A stretch of DNA of 64,000 bases from Paradesertivirga sp966210515 (GTDB taxonomy: Bacteria; Bacteroidota; Bacteroidia; Sphingobacteriales; Sphingobacteriaceae): positions 1-64,000 of the forward strand of contig CBIHLM010000008.1 in NCBI GenBank assembly GCA_966210515.1. Direction: 5' to 3'. The notes under the pieces were generated by a model that searched no databases, had not been told where the DNA came from, and saw nothing but the letters and a program-made list of their open reading frames with translations. How positions within the stretch are numbered: the stretch's first letter is position 1; each line of letters starts with the position of its first letter. The position numbers and the translations under genes were made by a program. Shown one piece after another: positions 24,312 to 33,537 of the stretch.

Positions 24312-25057
24312 ATAAGCTAACCTGCTATATTGTAGATGATGAACAGAATGCCCTTGACGCACTCTCGGTGCTGATAGAGCGTTATTGCCCACAACTTACC
24401 GTTGCGGGTAGTGCAAACTCTGTGAAGTTAGCACTGGAATTTCTGACGAATACGAATAACTCTGCCGACATCCTGTTCTTGGATATAAGAATGCAGCAAG
24501 AGACAGGCTTTGACCTTTTAAAGCTACTTCCATCCAACACTGCGCATATCATCTTCGTTACAGCCCATGATGAATACGGTATCCAAGCCATTAAATTCTC
24601 GGCAACAGATTACTTGCTGAAACCCGTCAATCCCGAAGAGCTGATCGCGGCAGTGCACAAGGTCGGGCAGCGGAAGAAGATGCAGGCTGATCAAATATCC
24701 ATGTTACTTCAGTCTTACCAAAACCAGGGATCGAAAACACAGAAAAGAATTGCTCTTGCTGATCAGAATGAGGTCAGGTATGTCCTTATCGATAATATAG
24801 TATGTTGCAGGGCAGACAATAGCTACACAAGTTTTTACCTATCCAATGAAAATAAACCTGTTGTTGTTTCGAAATCAATTTCTGAATATGAACAGATCCT
24901 GGGTTTATATGGCTTTGTCCGCATCCATCAGTCCTGGCTTATCAACAAGAACCATATTGATACTTTTAAAAAGGCGGATGGAGGTTATTTGATAATGGAT
25001 AATAAAATGAGTGTGCCTGTAAGCAGACAGAGGAGGCATTTATTAAAGGAACTCTAA
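24308..25057 (+). CDS. LytTR-family response regulator
   Basis: 249 residues. A receiver domain (about 1-125) has the acidic pocket Asp10-Asp11-Glu12, phosphoacceptor Asp59 in LFLDIRM, the Thr in FVTAHD and Lys in LLKPVNP. The C-terminal LytTR DNA-binding domain (about 145-249) shows IVCCRADNSYTSFYL, GFVRIHQSWLINKNHI and the closing VPVSRQRR. It overlaps the upstream kinase gene by 4 bases, which signals translational coupling. It should bind promoter repeats as a dimer; its targets are not evident here. Confidence 0.93.
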   Translation: MNKLTCYIVDDEQNALDALSVLIERYCPQLTVAGSANSVKLALEFLTNTNNSADILFLDIRMQQETGFDLLKLLPSNTAHIIFVTAHDEYGIQAIKFSATDYLLKPVNPEELIAAVHKVGQRKKMQADQISMLLQSYQNQGSKTQKRIALADQNEVRYVLIDNIVCCRADNSYTSFYLSNENKPVVVSKSISEYEQILGLYGFVRIHQSWLINKNHIDTFKKADGGYLIMDNKMSVPVSRQRRHLLKEL

Positions 25058-25578
25058 AATTTCTAAGATATATTGCTTGAGGTTTGGTTTTCCCATAACG
25101 TTTCGATTTAGTCGTATTGAATTTATTTAGTGCTCCATTTATCTATTATTATGGTACGATGAAAAATACAGTCATGGGAAAAACCAACAAGATTGTAAAA
25201 GACAGCACGGCTCGCCCTGCTTGCAAAACCTTCCATAAATCTGGCGAAACCAGATGGACTTATGGAAGTCTCTATTTTTTGTCAGATAATCTTCAACTCT
25301 TCTGATCAAATAAATCCGACCCGATACCTAGTCGGATAATTACCTCGCTATATACTTCTAAGTTGTTTCCAAGTTCCAGTTTAAATTTGCACCGAGCACC
25401 CGTCGGTCACTTCTTCCGGAAGCGAGAAAGGCTAAACACGTCAAGTGCGCTATCCTTATTTATCTCAATCTTTACAACAAAAGACCACCGTTGGTTAAGA
25501 TCCGGTTCACCAATCACTTAAATTACGCTAATGGCATTGGGTTATGGATGAATTATGTTGTCCAGAAAGTAACAACGT
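25058..25578. other. Intergenic region between convergent genes
   Basis: 521 bp between the LytTR gene (plus) and HTCS 2 (minus), which converge. It holds the hairpin at 25230-25268. A 62-codon open frame across that hairpin has no family resemblance and I do not call it. Confidence 0.5.
25230..25278 (+). terminator. Hairpin and T-rich tail after the LytS/LytTR operon
   Basis: CTTCCATAAATCTGG (25230-25244) pairs with CCAGAT (25250-25255) and TTATGGAAG (25260-25268). The loop is CGAAA and a 4-base bulge interrupts the right arm. TCTCTATTTTTT follows. It lies about 170 bp after the stop codon, so it is either a distal terminator or a stable 3' RNA structure. Confidence 0.6.
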
Positions 25579-28500
25579 TTAAAGGTCTTTGTCTTTCTTG
25601 AACTTCTTTTTTTCTGCCATATACTCAGAGGGGGATACATTATATTTTGCTTTAAATGATCTAGCAAAATAATTAGGGGCGCTAAAACCTACCATATAGC
25701 ATATCTCTGAAACTGTTTTATTGCTTTTCTCTAGTAATACAGCCGCTTTCTCCAGCTTAACAGATCTGATAAAATCAACAGGCGTTTTACCTGTTACCTG
25801 CAAACACCTTCTGTATAAAGACACTCTGCTCAAACCCATATGGTTACTCAGATCCTCAATGGAGAACTGTGGCTTATGAAGATTCTCTTCAATGTAAAGC
25901 AAGGCTAGGTTAACGAATTTAACATCATCAGACTCGATTTCCACTTCCGAGGACTGAATACTAATTTGCCGGGAATACGTTTTTTTAAACGTTTGATGAA
26001 GAGTAAGCAGGTTTTTGATTTTAAAATGTAATATCTCAAAATTAAAAGGCTTCGTCATGTAATCATTCGCACCGGTCTCCAACCCTTTAAGCTGCTCTTG
26101 TTCAGCAGTTAATGCCGTCAATAAGATAATCGGAATATGCTTTGTTCTTTCGTCCGATTTTAGCTTTTTGCACAGGTCGGTGCCGTTCATTTCAGGCATA
26201 TTAATATCCGAAACAATTAAATGAGGATGTAGAGCAAGAGCCTTTTGCCAGCCTTCCTTACCATTCGAGGCTTCTACTACCTTATAAAAAGATCTTAAGT
26301 TATCTTTAAGATAAAATCTAAAGTCTTCATTATCTTCAATCAACAAAACAAGAGGCGCATTTGCTATGCGAATGTCTGCATCTGGAGATTCACATCCGTC
26401 ATTTTTTTTATTTGATTCTGTATTTAGCAAATCAGCATTATCAAGACCCTTTTGATTCTGCTCTGAAAATGAACTGGAAGCAAGTTTTAGGCGAACGGTA
26501 AAACAAGTATCTAAACCAGGCTCACTTTCCACCCATATTTCGCCTTCGTGCATTTTCACAAACTCTTTAGTGATGGACAGTCCAATTCCCGATCCCTGGT
26601 TAAGAATGGAAGAAGATGTTTCATTTTGAAAGAACCGCTCAAAGATCATTTCCTGTCTATCTTTCGGAATTCCAATTCCTGAGTCGAACACTTGTATCTC
26701 CAGCGAAACGCAGCCATCTTCTGTCTGATGCGGCGGCTTTTGTAATTCAACCCTTACCATTCCGCCTGATGGTGTAAATTTAAATGCATTTGAAAGCAAA
26801 TTGAACAATATTCGCTCTATCTTATCGTGATCAAACGATACATACATATTTTCAATAGAACTTTTAAAAGCGAACTGTATCTGCTTACGCTCTGCCAGAT
26901 CATAAAAAGAGTCTGTTGCATCTTTAATAAAGGATACAATTTCACCATCGCTCTTATTTAATTGCAATTCCTGCTCCTCCATTTTACGAAAATCGAGTAG
27001 CTGGTTTACAAGGTTTAATAACCGCCTTGCATTTCTTTTTATCATGGCCACCTGGCCGTAGCGTCCTTTATCTCTGGTTTCAATTAAAAGTTTATCTACA
27101 GGGGCGAGAATCAAGGAAATAGGAGTCCTGAATTCATGGCTCAGATTTGTTAAAAATTTTATTTTCAACAAATCCAGCTCACGCAACCTTTCAGCTTCTT
27201 TACGGTCCAGCTCGCGTAATTGCCGGACCTGAATTCTTTCCTGCTCTAAAGCAAATTCTCGCCTTAATCTTTTAATCCCCCTGTTTCGGATAAACAACAA
27301 TAAAAAGCCAATCGCTAAAACATACAGAATATATGCCCATGTGGTGCGCCAGAAAGGAGGTAAAATAGTAATTTTCAAGTGCGACTCCGCCAGGGGTACC
27401 GGATCGTTTCCATTAAAAGCCTTTACATGAAATATATACTCTCCCGGATCAAGATTTGTAAAAGTGGCTTTACGCATTTCTGATGAAGCAGAGAACCAGC
27501 GTTTATCGAATCCTTCTAAGTTATATCTGTAAGTAACTTTTCCACGATTGAAATAGTCGAGCAGAGCAAACTCAAGTGAGAAGATATTTTCTTTATGAGT
27601 AAGGATTAAGTCCTTAAGCTCGGTTATTGATTTGGACAGTATGGTATGTCCATTAACAATTTCGCCGACCCTTATGTTATGATTAAACATCTCCAAGCCG
27701 GTCATAACCAACACAGAAGGATACCGATCATTATTAATTTGGCCTGCTCTGAAAATATTAAAGCCGTTGGGCCCTCCAAAAACTAATTCGCCGGCTTTTG
27801 TTTTACATACAGAATTGACATTAAACTGTGTATTATTCAACCCATCAGATTCATCGTATTTGCTGTACATGAATTTATAGGTGTTCCCCTCTTGCTCTAC
27901 GGTAATTTTGTAGAGCCCATTTCGGGAACTATACCAGATATTATGGTTCTCATCTTCAAGAAGCGCAAATACTGTATTTTCCGGCAAACCAACCGCTTCG
28001 TTTAAATTGTTAAATTTCTTTGTTATAGGATTGTATATACTTAAGCCTTCTAGTGTGCCTATCCAAATCCACCCTCTGCCATCTTCGACAATTGAATGTA
28101 CATCATTGTGTATTAAGCTGTTTGTATCCTTACTATTATTTATTAAATGCCTAAATGCAAAGGTTTCAGGAGCCAGAATACTAACCCCTTTGGTAGTGCC
28201 AACCCAGATATTTTTCTTCTTATCTTCATATAAACAAGAAACCACCTCATCATTTAGCGTGTTTTTAACCGATGGACTAAAGTGCTTAAATGTTTTGGCG
28301 CTTCGGTCAAATAAATTTAATCCACCATTTAAAGTGCCAATCCAAAGCCTGTTGGAAGAATCTTCTAGTAGGGCATAAATCCGATTATCAGAAATACTGG
28401 ACGGATCTTTAGTAGGTTTATAATGCGTAAACTTCTTTCCGTCAAAAGAATCAAGCCCCCCTAAATAGGTTCCAATCCACAGAATGCCAGCATGATCGAT

Positions 28501-29766
28501 ACGAAGCCGTACCACAATATCACTACTTAAGGAATTATCGTCTGAGGGATTATTGCGATATGCTTTAATTTCCCCGGTAGTTCTATTTAAATATAATAGC
28601 CCTTCCCCATTTGTCCCAATCCACAAATTCCCTCTACTGTCTTCGGCAAATGAATTAACGTCCTTATAGATGGCGTTTTTGCCGGTTAAATATAAATTTC
28701 GGGGGAACTTAAAGATATTTTTATGATAGTAATTGATCCCCTTTTTAAAGGTGCCGATCCAGATTATCCCATTGTTGTCTTTATATAAAGAGGCAATGCT
28801 GTTATCGGTTAATCCTCTCTGGTCATCATCTTTGCTTAAAATATAACTTATTTTGAATGTCCGTGTATCTAAAATATTAATTCCGCCATGATCAGTCCCT
28901 ATCCAAATCTTACCATCCTCATCTTCAACGATATAAGCTACATTATTCGAACTTAGACCCGAATTATTTGGCTTTTTCCCAAAATAATTGAACGTGTTAC
29001 TTACAACATTAAAGAAATATAAACCGAAAGGGCTACCCGTACTATAAATAAAAATATTGCCTTGGGAATCATAACTGAGCTTGAAAGAATTTACTTGTGC
29101 TGCGAAACGTTTGTTTATTTCAAAGTATCTGTTTGTTACCCTCTGTTGTTTTAAGTTAAACTTGTCAAGAACACCGTTGCTGTAAATAACCCATAAATTA
29201 CCCTTTCGGTCGTCCACAAAATCGCTTATCTGAGCAGAGTATAAAGAATTTTCTTTTCCGCTTTTATGAGCATATCGGGTAGTTGCCTTAGTTTCTGCAT
29301 CATAACAAAAAACACCTTGATTTTCGATGTAGAAATAGTATTTGCTCTTATTACCGGTTTTTATCTCTTCAAGGTCTCCGCCCGGTAATTTATATTTTTT
29401 AAAGTGTTTATCCTGAAACCGCTCAAATTTTTCCGTCGAAGGATTGTAAATACTAAACCCCCCAGTGGATCTAATCCATAGTTGTTCCTCCGGCCCCTCA
29501 AATATATTGAGAACATAGCCATTTGGTATACTGGTGGTATCCCTTGAATTATGTTTAAATATCTTGAATTCACGCCCATCATAGCGGTTGAGGCCGACTA
29601 ATGTGCCAAACCACATAAATCCTTTGTGATCTTTATATATAGCGTTTACCTGATTATCCGATAAGCCGTTAGAGATATCCAGATGAGAAAACTGGTACGA
29701 ATTTTCCTGAGCTAGAAGTGACTTACACAGTATGAATGTGCTTATTAAAGCTAAAACCCGAAACAT
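25579..29766 (-). CDS. Hybrid two-component system sensor/regulator (HTCS) 2
   Basis: About 1395 residues with the full HTCS layout. A signal peptide (MFRVLALISTFILCKSLLAQ) supports the start at 29766, ten codons inside the open frame. Reg_prop propeller repeats (WFGT, WIGT, WVGT) reach about residue 690, then come the Y_Y_Y domain and one membrane helix near 800-820. HisKA has His877 in LSHEFRTPISL. The HATPase has LFNLLSNAFKFTP and an intact G1 box FDSGIGIP. The receiver (about 1140-1255) has Asp1187 in VSDINMPEMNG, and the C-terminus is an AraC-type HTH (FSIEDLSNHMGLSRVSLYRR). Such proteins sense imported oligosaccharides directly and activate a nearby PUL. The SusCD operon to its right is the natural target, which would then be under both HTCS and LacI control. 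Confidence 0.95.
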   Translation of the reverse strand: MFRVLALISTFILCKSLLAQENSYQFSHLDISNGLSDNQVNAIYKDHKGFMWFGTLVGLNRYDGREFKIFKHNSRDTTSIPNGYVLNIFEGPEEQLWIRSTGGFSIYNPSTEKFERFQDKHFKKYKLPGGDLEEIKTGNKSKYYFYIENQGVFCYDAETKATTRYAHKSGKENSLYSAQISDFVDDRKGNLWVIYSNGVLDKFNLKQQRVTNRYFEINKRFAAQVNSFKLSYDSQGNIFIYSTGSPFGLYFFNVVSNTFNYFGKKPNNSGLSSNNVAYIVEDEDGKIWIGTDHGGINILDTRTFKISYILSKDDDQRGLTDNSIASLYKDNNGIIWIGTFKKGINYYHKNIFKFPRNLYLTGKNAIYKDVNSFAEDSRGNLWIGTNGEGLLYLNRTTGEIKAYRNNPSDDNSLSSDIVVRLRIDHAGILWIGTYLGGLDSFDGKKFTHYKPTKDPSSISDNRIYALLEDSSNRLWIGTLNGGLNLFDRSAKTFKHFSPSVKNTLNDEVVSCLYEDKKKNIWVGTTKGVSILAPETFAFRHLINNSKDTNSLIHNDVHSIVEDGRGWIWIGTLEGLSIYNPITKKFNNLNEAVGLPENTVFALLEDENHNIWYSSRNGLYKITVEQEGNTYKFMYSKYDESDGLNNTQFNVNSVCKTKAGELVFGGPNGFNIFRAGQINNDRYPSVLVMTGLEMFNHNIRVGEIVNGHTILSKSITELKDLILTHKENIFSLEFALLDYFNRGKVTYRYNLEGFDKRWFSASSEMRKATFTNLDPGEYIFHVKAFNGNDPVPLAESHLKITILPPFWRTTWAYILYVLAIGFLLLFIRNRGIKRLRREFALEQERIQVRQLRELDRKEAERLRELDLLKIKFLTNLSHEFRTPISLILAPVDKLLIETRDKGRYGQVAMIKRNARRLLNLVNQLLDFRKMEEQELQLNKSDGEIVSFIKDATDSFYDLAERKQIQFAFKSSIENMYVSFDHDKIERILFNLLSNAFKFTPSGGMVRVELQKPPHQTEDGCVSLEIQVFDSGIGIPKDRQEMIFERFFQNETSSSILNQGSGIGLSITKEFVKMHEGEIWVESEPGLDTCFTVRLKLASSSFSEQNQKGLDNADLLNTESNKKNDGCESPDADIRIANAPLVLLIEDNEDFRFYLKDNLRSFYKVVEASNGKEGWQKALALHPHLIVSDINMPEMNGTDLCKKLKSDERTKHIPIILLTALTAEQEQLKGLETGANDYMTKPFNFEILHFKIKNLLTLHQTFKKTYSRQISIQSSEVEIESDDVKFVNLALLYIEENLHKPQFSIEDLSNHMGLSRVSLYRRCLQVTGKTPVDFIRSVKLEKAAVLLEKSNKTVSEICYMVGFSAPNYFARSFKAKYNVSPSEYMAEKKKFKKDKDL

Positions 29767-30397
29767 ATATTTTCTGCTCAATATGAACTCATACACAGAA
29801 GCCCCTAAATGATTAAATTTCCAAGGACTAATTGACTACAATTACGGCTTAATAATGGCATAGCTAAATTACGCTTAAATTGATGTTTTTTTTTAATAAA
29901 ATACAATTTTCCAGGCAGGCAAGAGAAAATCGCAGGCTTCTGCCTAAGAAGAAAAACAGGCAAGAGACTTCATAAATTGACAATTTCTTTGCTGCTTTGA
30001 CATGGTCCAATAAGCCAATATTTCCTCTGAGGCTTACCACCAAAACTGGACAGAAAATATGGCATACTAAACGAATGCGCTAGCTTACAATCCGTTTAGA
30101 ATCATCTAAAAACTAACAGCGTCCGGCATCGAAATGGTTACCGAGGTTGCACTCCATTCTCCAATTAGATTAGGTTCGCGCCTACCATTGAGAGAACAGA
30201 GGAACTGCTTGAAGCGGCAAAAAAAATCAGAATTCATTTTTTGAACAAAGTTTATTTGTGTAATGTGGGGCGTGTATGTTTTGTTGGGCCTTTCAGAAAG
30301 GCGTAAAATATTCAATTGCCTCCAAGTCAAGGGAAGTCCTTCAATAAACATAGCATTAAGCAAAGTCATTCAACTCCTTCTAGTGAGGTTGCGATTA
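29767..30397. other. Intergenic region between HTCS 2 and the headless LacI gene
   Basis: 631 bp containing the HTCS 2 promoter region. An 87-codon minus-strand frame at 30106-30369 has no recognisable family or coding character and I leave it out. Nothing else stands out. Confidence 0.45.
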
Positions 30398-31276
30398 CTA
30401 TCGCCGGCTGGACTCTCTGATGTGCAACGGCGCCGGAAAAACAATTTCTTTGTTCTCATTTTCCCTCTTTTGGATTTTACCCATCAAGATCTCTATCAAG
30501 CTATTAGCCATCTTTTCAACCGGTTGTTCTATCGCGGTTATGGTTGGTGTATTCAGAGAATAAAAAGGTTGATCATCAAACGATACAATAGAAATATCGT
30601 CAGGAATAGTCAACTTCAACTTTCCGATTGCTTTAACTCCTGCCATTGCCAGGTAATGAGTAGAAAAAAACAAAGCATCCAAATCCGGATTATTCATAAT
30701 AAACGAATACACTTCTTTTTCTAAAAGGTCATCTTGGGAACTAAATTTAAGCTTTTTAATCAGAGGAGTCAGTTTATTTTCAAACATGGCTTTCTCGTAT
30801 CCGCGCAGTCTGTCAACCATTTGATTCTGGTTTGAATCGATTGCAACAAAGGCGATATTAGATCTTCGACATTCGGCGGCTAAATGATTAGTAGCCAAAT
30901 AGGAGCTCTGAAAATTATCAATGCCCACATATGAGCATTCTACATCGGGATACTGCCTGTCAAACAATACTACCGGAATATTGTCTTTGATCAACGTTTT
31001 AATTTCCTTTCGTATTCCTGGTGTTGGCACAATAATAAAAGCGTCCACTTGCATTAAACGAAACTGATTAATTAAACTTCGGGCTCTGTTATTATCATTC
31101 TCCGTACTGCAAAACCACACCTTGTATCCATGCCCCTCGGCACTTTTTTCTACATAATGCGCTAACCTTGCAAAAAAAGCATCTGAAAGCCGCTCTACAA
31201 TCAATCCGACTATAAAAGTTTTTTCGCTCGCTAAGCTCTTAGCGGCGTGATTACTTGAAATGGATGTCAATTTCAT
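30398..31276 (-). CDS. LacI-family sugar-binding domain without DNA-binding domain
   Basis: 292 residues. It aligns with the ligand-binding core of the intact LacI regulator at 48627-49688: NHAAKSLASEKTFIVGLIV against NHLAKTLATGKTMTIGLLI, then shared VEKSA, PVVLFDR, HYLAMAG, FDDQPFYS/YDDQPFYS, IEQPVEKM/IAQPVEKM and IRESS. The first ~55 residues of the family, the HTH and hinge helix, are absent. An in-frame TAA stands 12 codons before the ATG, and I see no HTH-like sequence in other frames upstream. It may be a degenerating gene. It may instead be a ligand-binding, non-DNA-binding partner that forms mixed dimers with the intact paralogue. It follows the SusCD operon on the same strand after a hairpin. 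Confidence 0.85.
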   Translation of the reverse strand: MKLTSISSNHAAKSLASEKTFIVGLIVERLSDAFFARLAHYVEKSAEGHGYKVWFCSTENDNNRARSLINQFRLMQVDAFIIVPTPGIRKEIKTLIKDNIPVVLFDRQYPDVECSYVGIDNFQSSYLATNHLAAECRRSNIAFVAIDSNQNQMVDRLRGYEKAMFENKLTPLIKKLKFSSQDDLLEKEVYSFIMNNPDLDALFFSTHYLAMAGVKAIGKLKLTIPDDISIVSFDDQPFYSLNTPTITAIEQPVEKMANSLIEILMGKIQKRENENKEIVFPAPLHIRESSRR

Positions 31277-31743
31277 TTTTATTAATGCAAATTTTCTTGT
31301 CGCTCTTTAATTCATTTTTCACACAACCAAAACGCTGCTGAATAAACGTCAATTTTAATTTAACATCGTCTAAAAAGATGACAGTTTTTACACAATTTTA
31401 GGTAATTATGTTAATATAAGTGGTCGTATTAGTGACGGTTCCGCATTTTCAGCGACCATATCAATCGTAGTAACTCTAAGTGTTTAAATTAAGTTCGATG
31501 GAGGCGCAACCAGGGATAAAAGCAGTCCCTTGTAACAATTTCATGGAATGAACATGTCATCAACCTCGTGTATAAATAGTATAATGAGGGTATTATTGGC
31601 TAACGTATCCTTGATAAAATATCTCCTGGCATTCTATATCCCTTGTACTATTTACCTTCCATTAACTACAAGCAATATTGGTGTGTGTATGTGACCAAAT
31701 AGAGACATCTGAATATTATTCAAATGCCTCCATTGTTGGCTTA
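31277..31743. other. Intergenic region downstream of the SusCD operon
   Basis: 467 bp upstream of the headless LacI gene. No trace of the missing HTH-coding sequence is visible. The operon's end hairpin lies at 31698-31734. Confidence 0.5.
31698..31734 (-). terminator. Hairpin at the end of the SusCD operon
   Basis: On the minus strand a 17-bp stem (three G-U pairs) closes a 3-base loop, with arms AATGGAGGCATTTGAAT and ATTCAGATGTCTCTATT. It begins 9 bases after the last stop codon of the operon. The T-run after it is poor, so it may protect the mRNA 3' end as much as end transcription. Confidence 0.6.
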
Positions 31744-33483
31744 TTAGTAGTTAAGCCATACCCTTCCGTCGAGTTTTAATGTCTCAGGTATTGGCAAGGT
31801 TAACCAGCTTAAAATCTGTCTTGGCAAGTCGTAGGTACGAGGCACCAACAAGCCCAGGTTGGTGGTACTGGGTGGGCAGACAATATTGTTAAGCTGAGTC
31901 CATTGCAAAGTTGTACCAGTTCCAACTTTAACAGTAAAATCATTATTAGCCAAACTTTCATCCTTTAATGTTAATCCGGTACCTTCTGTAAGCGGCCAGG
32001 CTCCAATTAACTCATTGTAATAAGGATGGCTGGAATTTATACGCGTATCACAAGCAAAGTTTGCGATCGTCTCATCCGGCAGATTAATTTTCCAGATTCT
32101 TATATCACTAAGATAACCATCAAACGCAGCCCCATCTGACCCGGCGGTTTGATAAAACCCTATCTTTAAAACGCCATTATTGTCTGTATTATATTTAGCT
32201 ATTGAAAGTACGTCGTTCTGAGCTACTCTCTTTCCATCTTGAAACGTTCGCATCACACGTTTGCCGTCAGTATTAGTGTAAACCGTTACGGCAATATGAT
32301 GCCAGTTCACATCAGTAAGGGGAGCACCATTTATAGCTGTTCCGACCTTATTCTCGTTAACCATTAAAAAACGCCAGGTATTATTTTCTAAGGCCATACT
32401 CCAGCCCGCTCCATCCCTTTTATTGGCTGATGCTGCCTTCTTTGATAAAAATATAGGCCAGCTGTAATTACCAGCAGTGGGTTTGCGTATTTTAGCCTCT
32501 ATGGTAAATGGTGTATTTTCTCCAAAATCGTATATACCGTTATTATTTGTTACCGTTCCATAAACAGCTTTTGATTCGTCTACAGCAGATGCATAAAACC
32601 TTAAAAACTTTCCAGGAAATTTATTACCGGCAAATGGTCGTACAATCTGTTTTTGTTTATAACCGGCATTATACAGAATTGTAAACGTATTTGATTTTGG
32701 ATAGCTTAATATGGTTTGATCATCCTGGCTGGCAGGTACCACAGCCGGACCCCCATGATTGGATGTAAGTACCACCAGCCAATCTTCATTTTCATAATTT
32801 TTTCTTGCTCTTAAGGCAGTCAGGATTTCTCCCAGATAAGTATCAAACTGTAAAATGGCGTTTTTGTACTGGGTAGTTGAAAGCTCATAACCGAATTGCA
32901 AACCGGCCTGGTTTACATCTTTAAACTGACCAACAACTACATAAGCCGAATCTTTACCTAATTCTGCTATAACAGAAGATTTTACTTCAGCATCATTAGC
33001 TTCAACAGTACTAACATTTGCATAATCAGTAAGATTATCTTTGAAATTAACTGAAGAGGCAAAAGAAGCAATCCGAATAGAGGCATTGGCGCTTTTAATG
33101 TGTTTAAAAAAGACAGGATAGTTCACCAGACTATTCCCTGTAAACCCGGCGTCCTTTACATTATGCTTAAGTTTGGTTACCCCTGCCATCAAGTCCGTCC
33201 AGCCGTTAGGGTCATTGCTAAGACTATCACTCAGTGAAAACCATGAATACGTAGAGTTTTTGAGTAGAGAATTTATATTAGAAGCACCGGCATCTCTTAC
33301 TACCTGACCTCTTGCACCATCCACTATCAAATATAAAACTTTACGTGTTTTACCTTTTACATTGGTAGAATCGCTGAATTTTTCCTTTGATAGTGTAACA
33401 TCAAACTTAGAATCGCAAGAGTATAAACTTACTGCCGCCCCCAGGCAAAGCAACAATGAAAGGAGTTTATTTAATTTCTTCAT
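31744..33483 (-). CDS. Lipoprotein: phosphodiesterase/sulfatase-like fold plus LamG domain
   Basis: 579 residues, last gene of the nine-gene operon. The lipobox is SLYSC (Cys23). Residues about 48-290 have the outline of the alkaline-phosphatase superfamily (VLYLIVDGARGQ, NDPNGWTDLMAGV, YPVFFKHIKSAN, LTSNHGGPAV). Two usual catalytic features look altered: the Thr/Ser expected just before the PN motif is Asn or Asp (SNDPN), and the SDHG metal ligand reads SNHG. A concanavalin/LamG domain follows (about 320-480: FTIEAKIRKP, WHHIAVTVYT, GYLSDIRIW), and the C-terminal part resembles DUF4983. I infer a surface glycan-binding lipoprotein, in the place SusE/SusF hold in other PULs, rather than an active enzyme. 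Confidence 0.78.
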   Translation of the reverse strand: MKKLNKLLSLLLCLGAAVSLYSCDSKFDVTLSKEKFSDSTNVKGKTRKVLYLIVDGARGQVVRDAGASNINSLLKNSTYSWFSLSDSLSNDPNGWTDLMAGVTKLKHNVKDAGFTGNSLVNYPVFFKHIKSANASIRIASFASSVNFKDNLTDYANVSTVEANDAEVKSSVIAELGKDSAYVVVGQFKDVNQAGLQFGYELSTTQYKNAILQFDTYLGEILTALRARKNYENEDWLVVLTSNHGGPAVVPASQDDQTILSYPKSNTFTILYNAGYKQKQIVRPFAGNKFPGKFLRFYASAVDESKAVYGTVTNNNGIYDFGENTPFTIEAKIRKPTAGNYSWPIFLSKKAASANKRDGAGWSMALENNTWRFLMVNENKVGTAINGAPLTDVNWHHIAVTVYTNTDGKRVMRTFQDGKRVAQNDVLSIAKYNTDNNGVLKIGFYQTAGSDGAAFDGYLSDIRIWKINLPDETIANFACDTRINSSHPYYNELIGAWPLTEGTGLTLKDESLANNDFTVKVGTGTTLQWTQLNNIVCPPSTTNLGLLVPRTYDLPRQILSWLTLPIPETLKLDGRVWLNY

Positions 33484-33537
33484 CTTATTATTATGTTATT
33501 ATTATGAGATACCTGATTTATTACTAATGATTTGCCT

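Noticed and set aside
30106..30369. 87-codon minus-strand frame after the headless LacI gene
   Set aside because: It does not continue the LacI domain and has no recognisable motif or signal.
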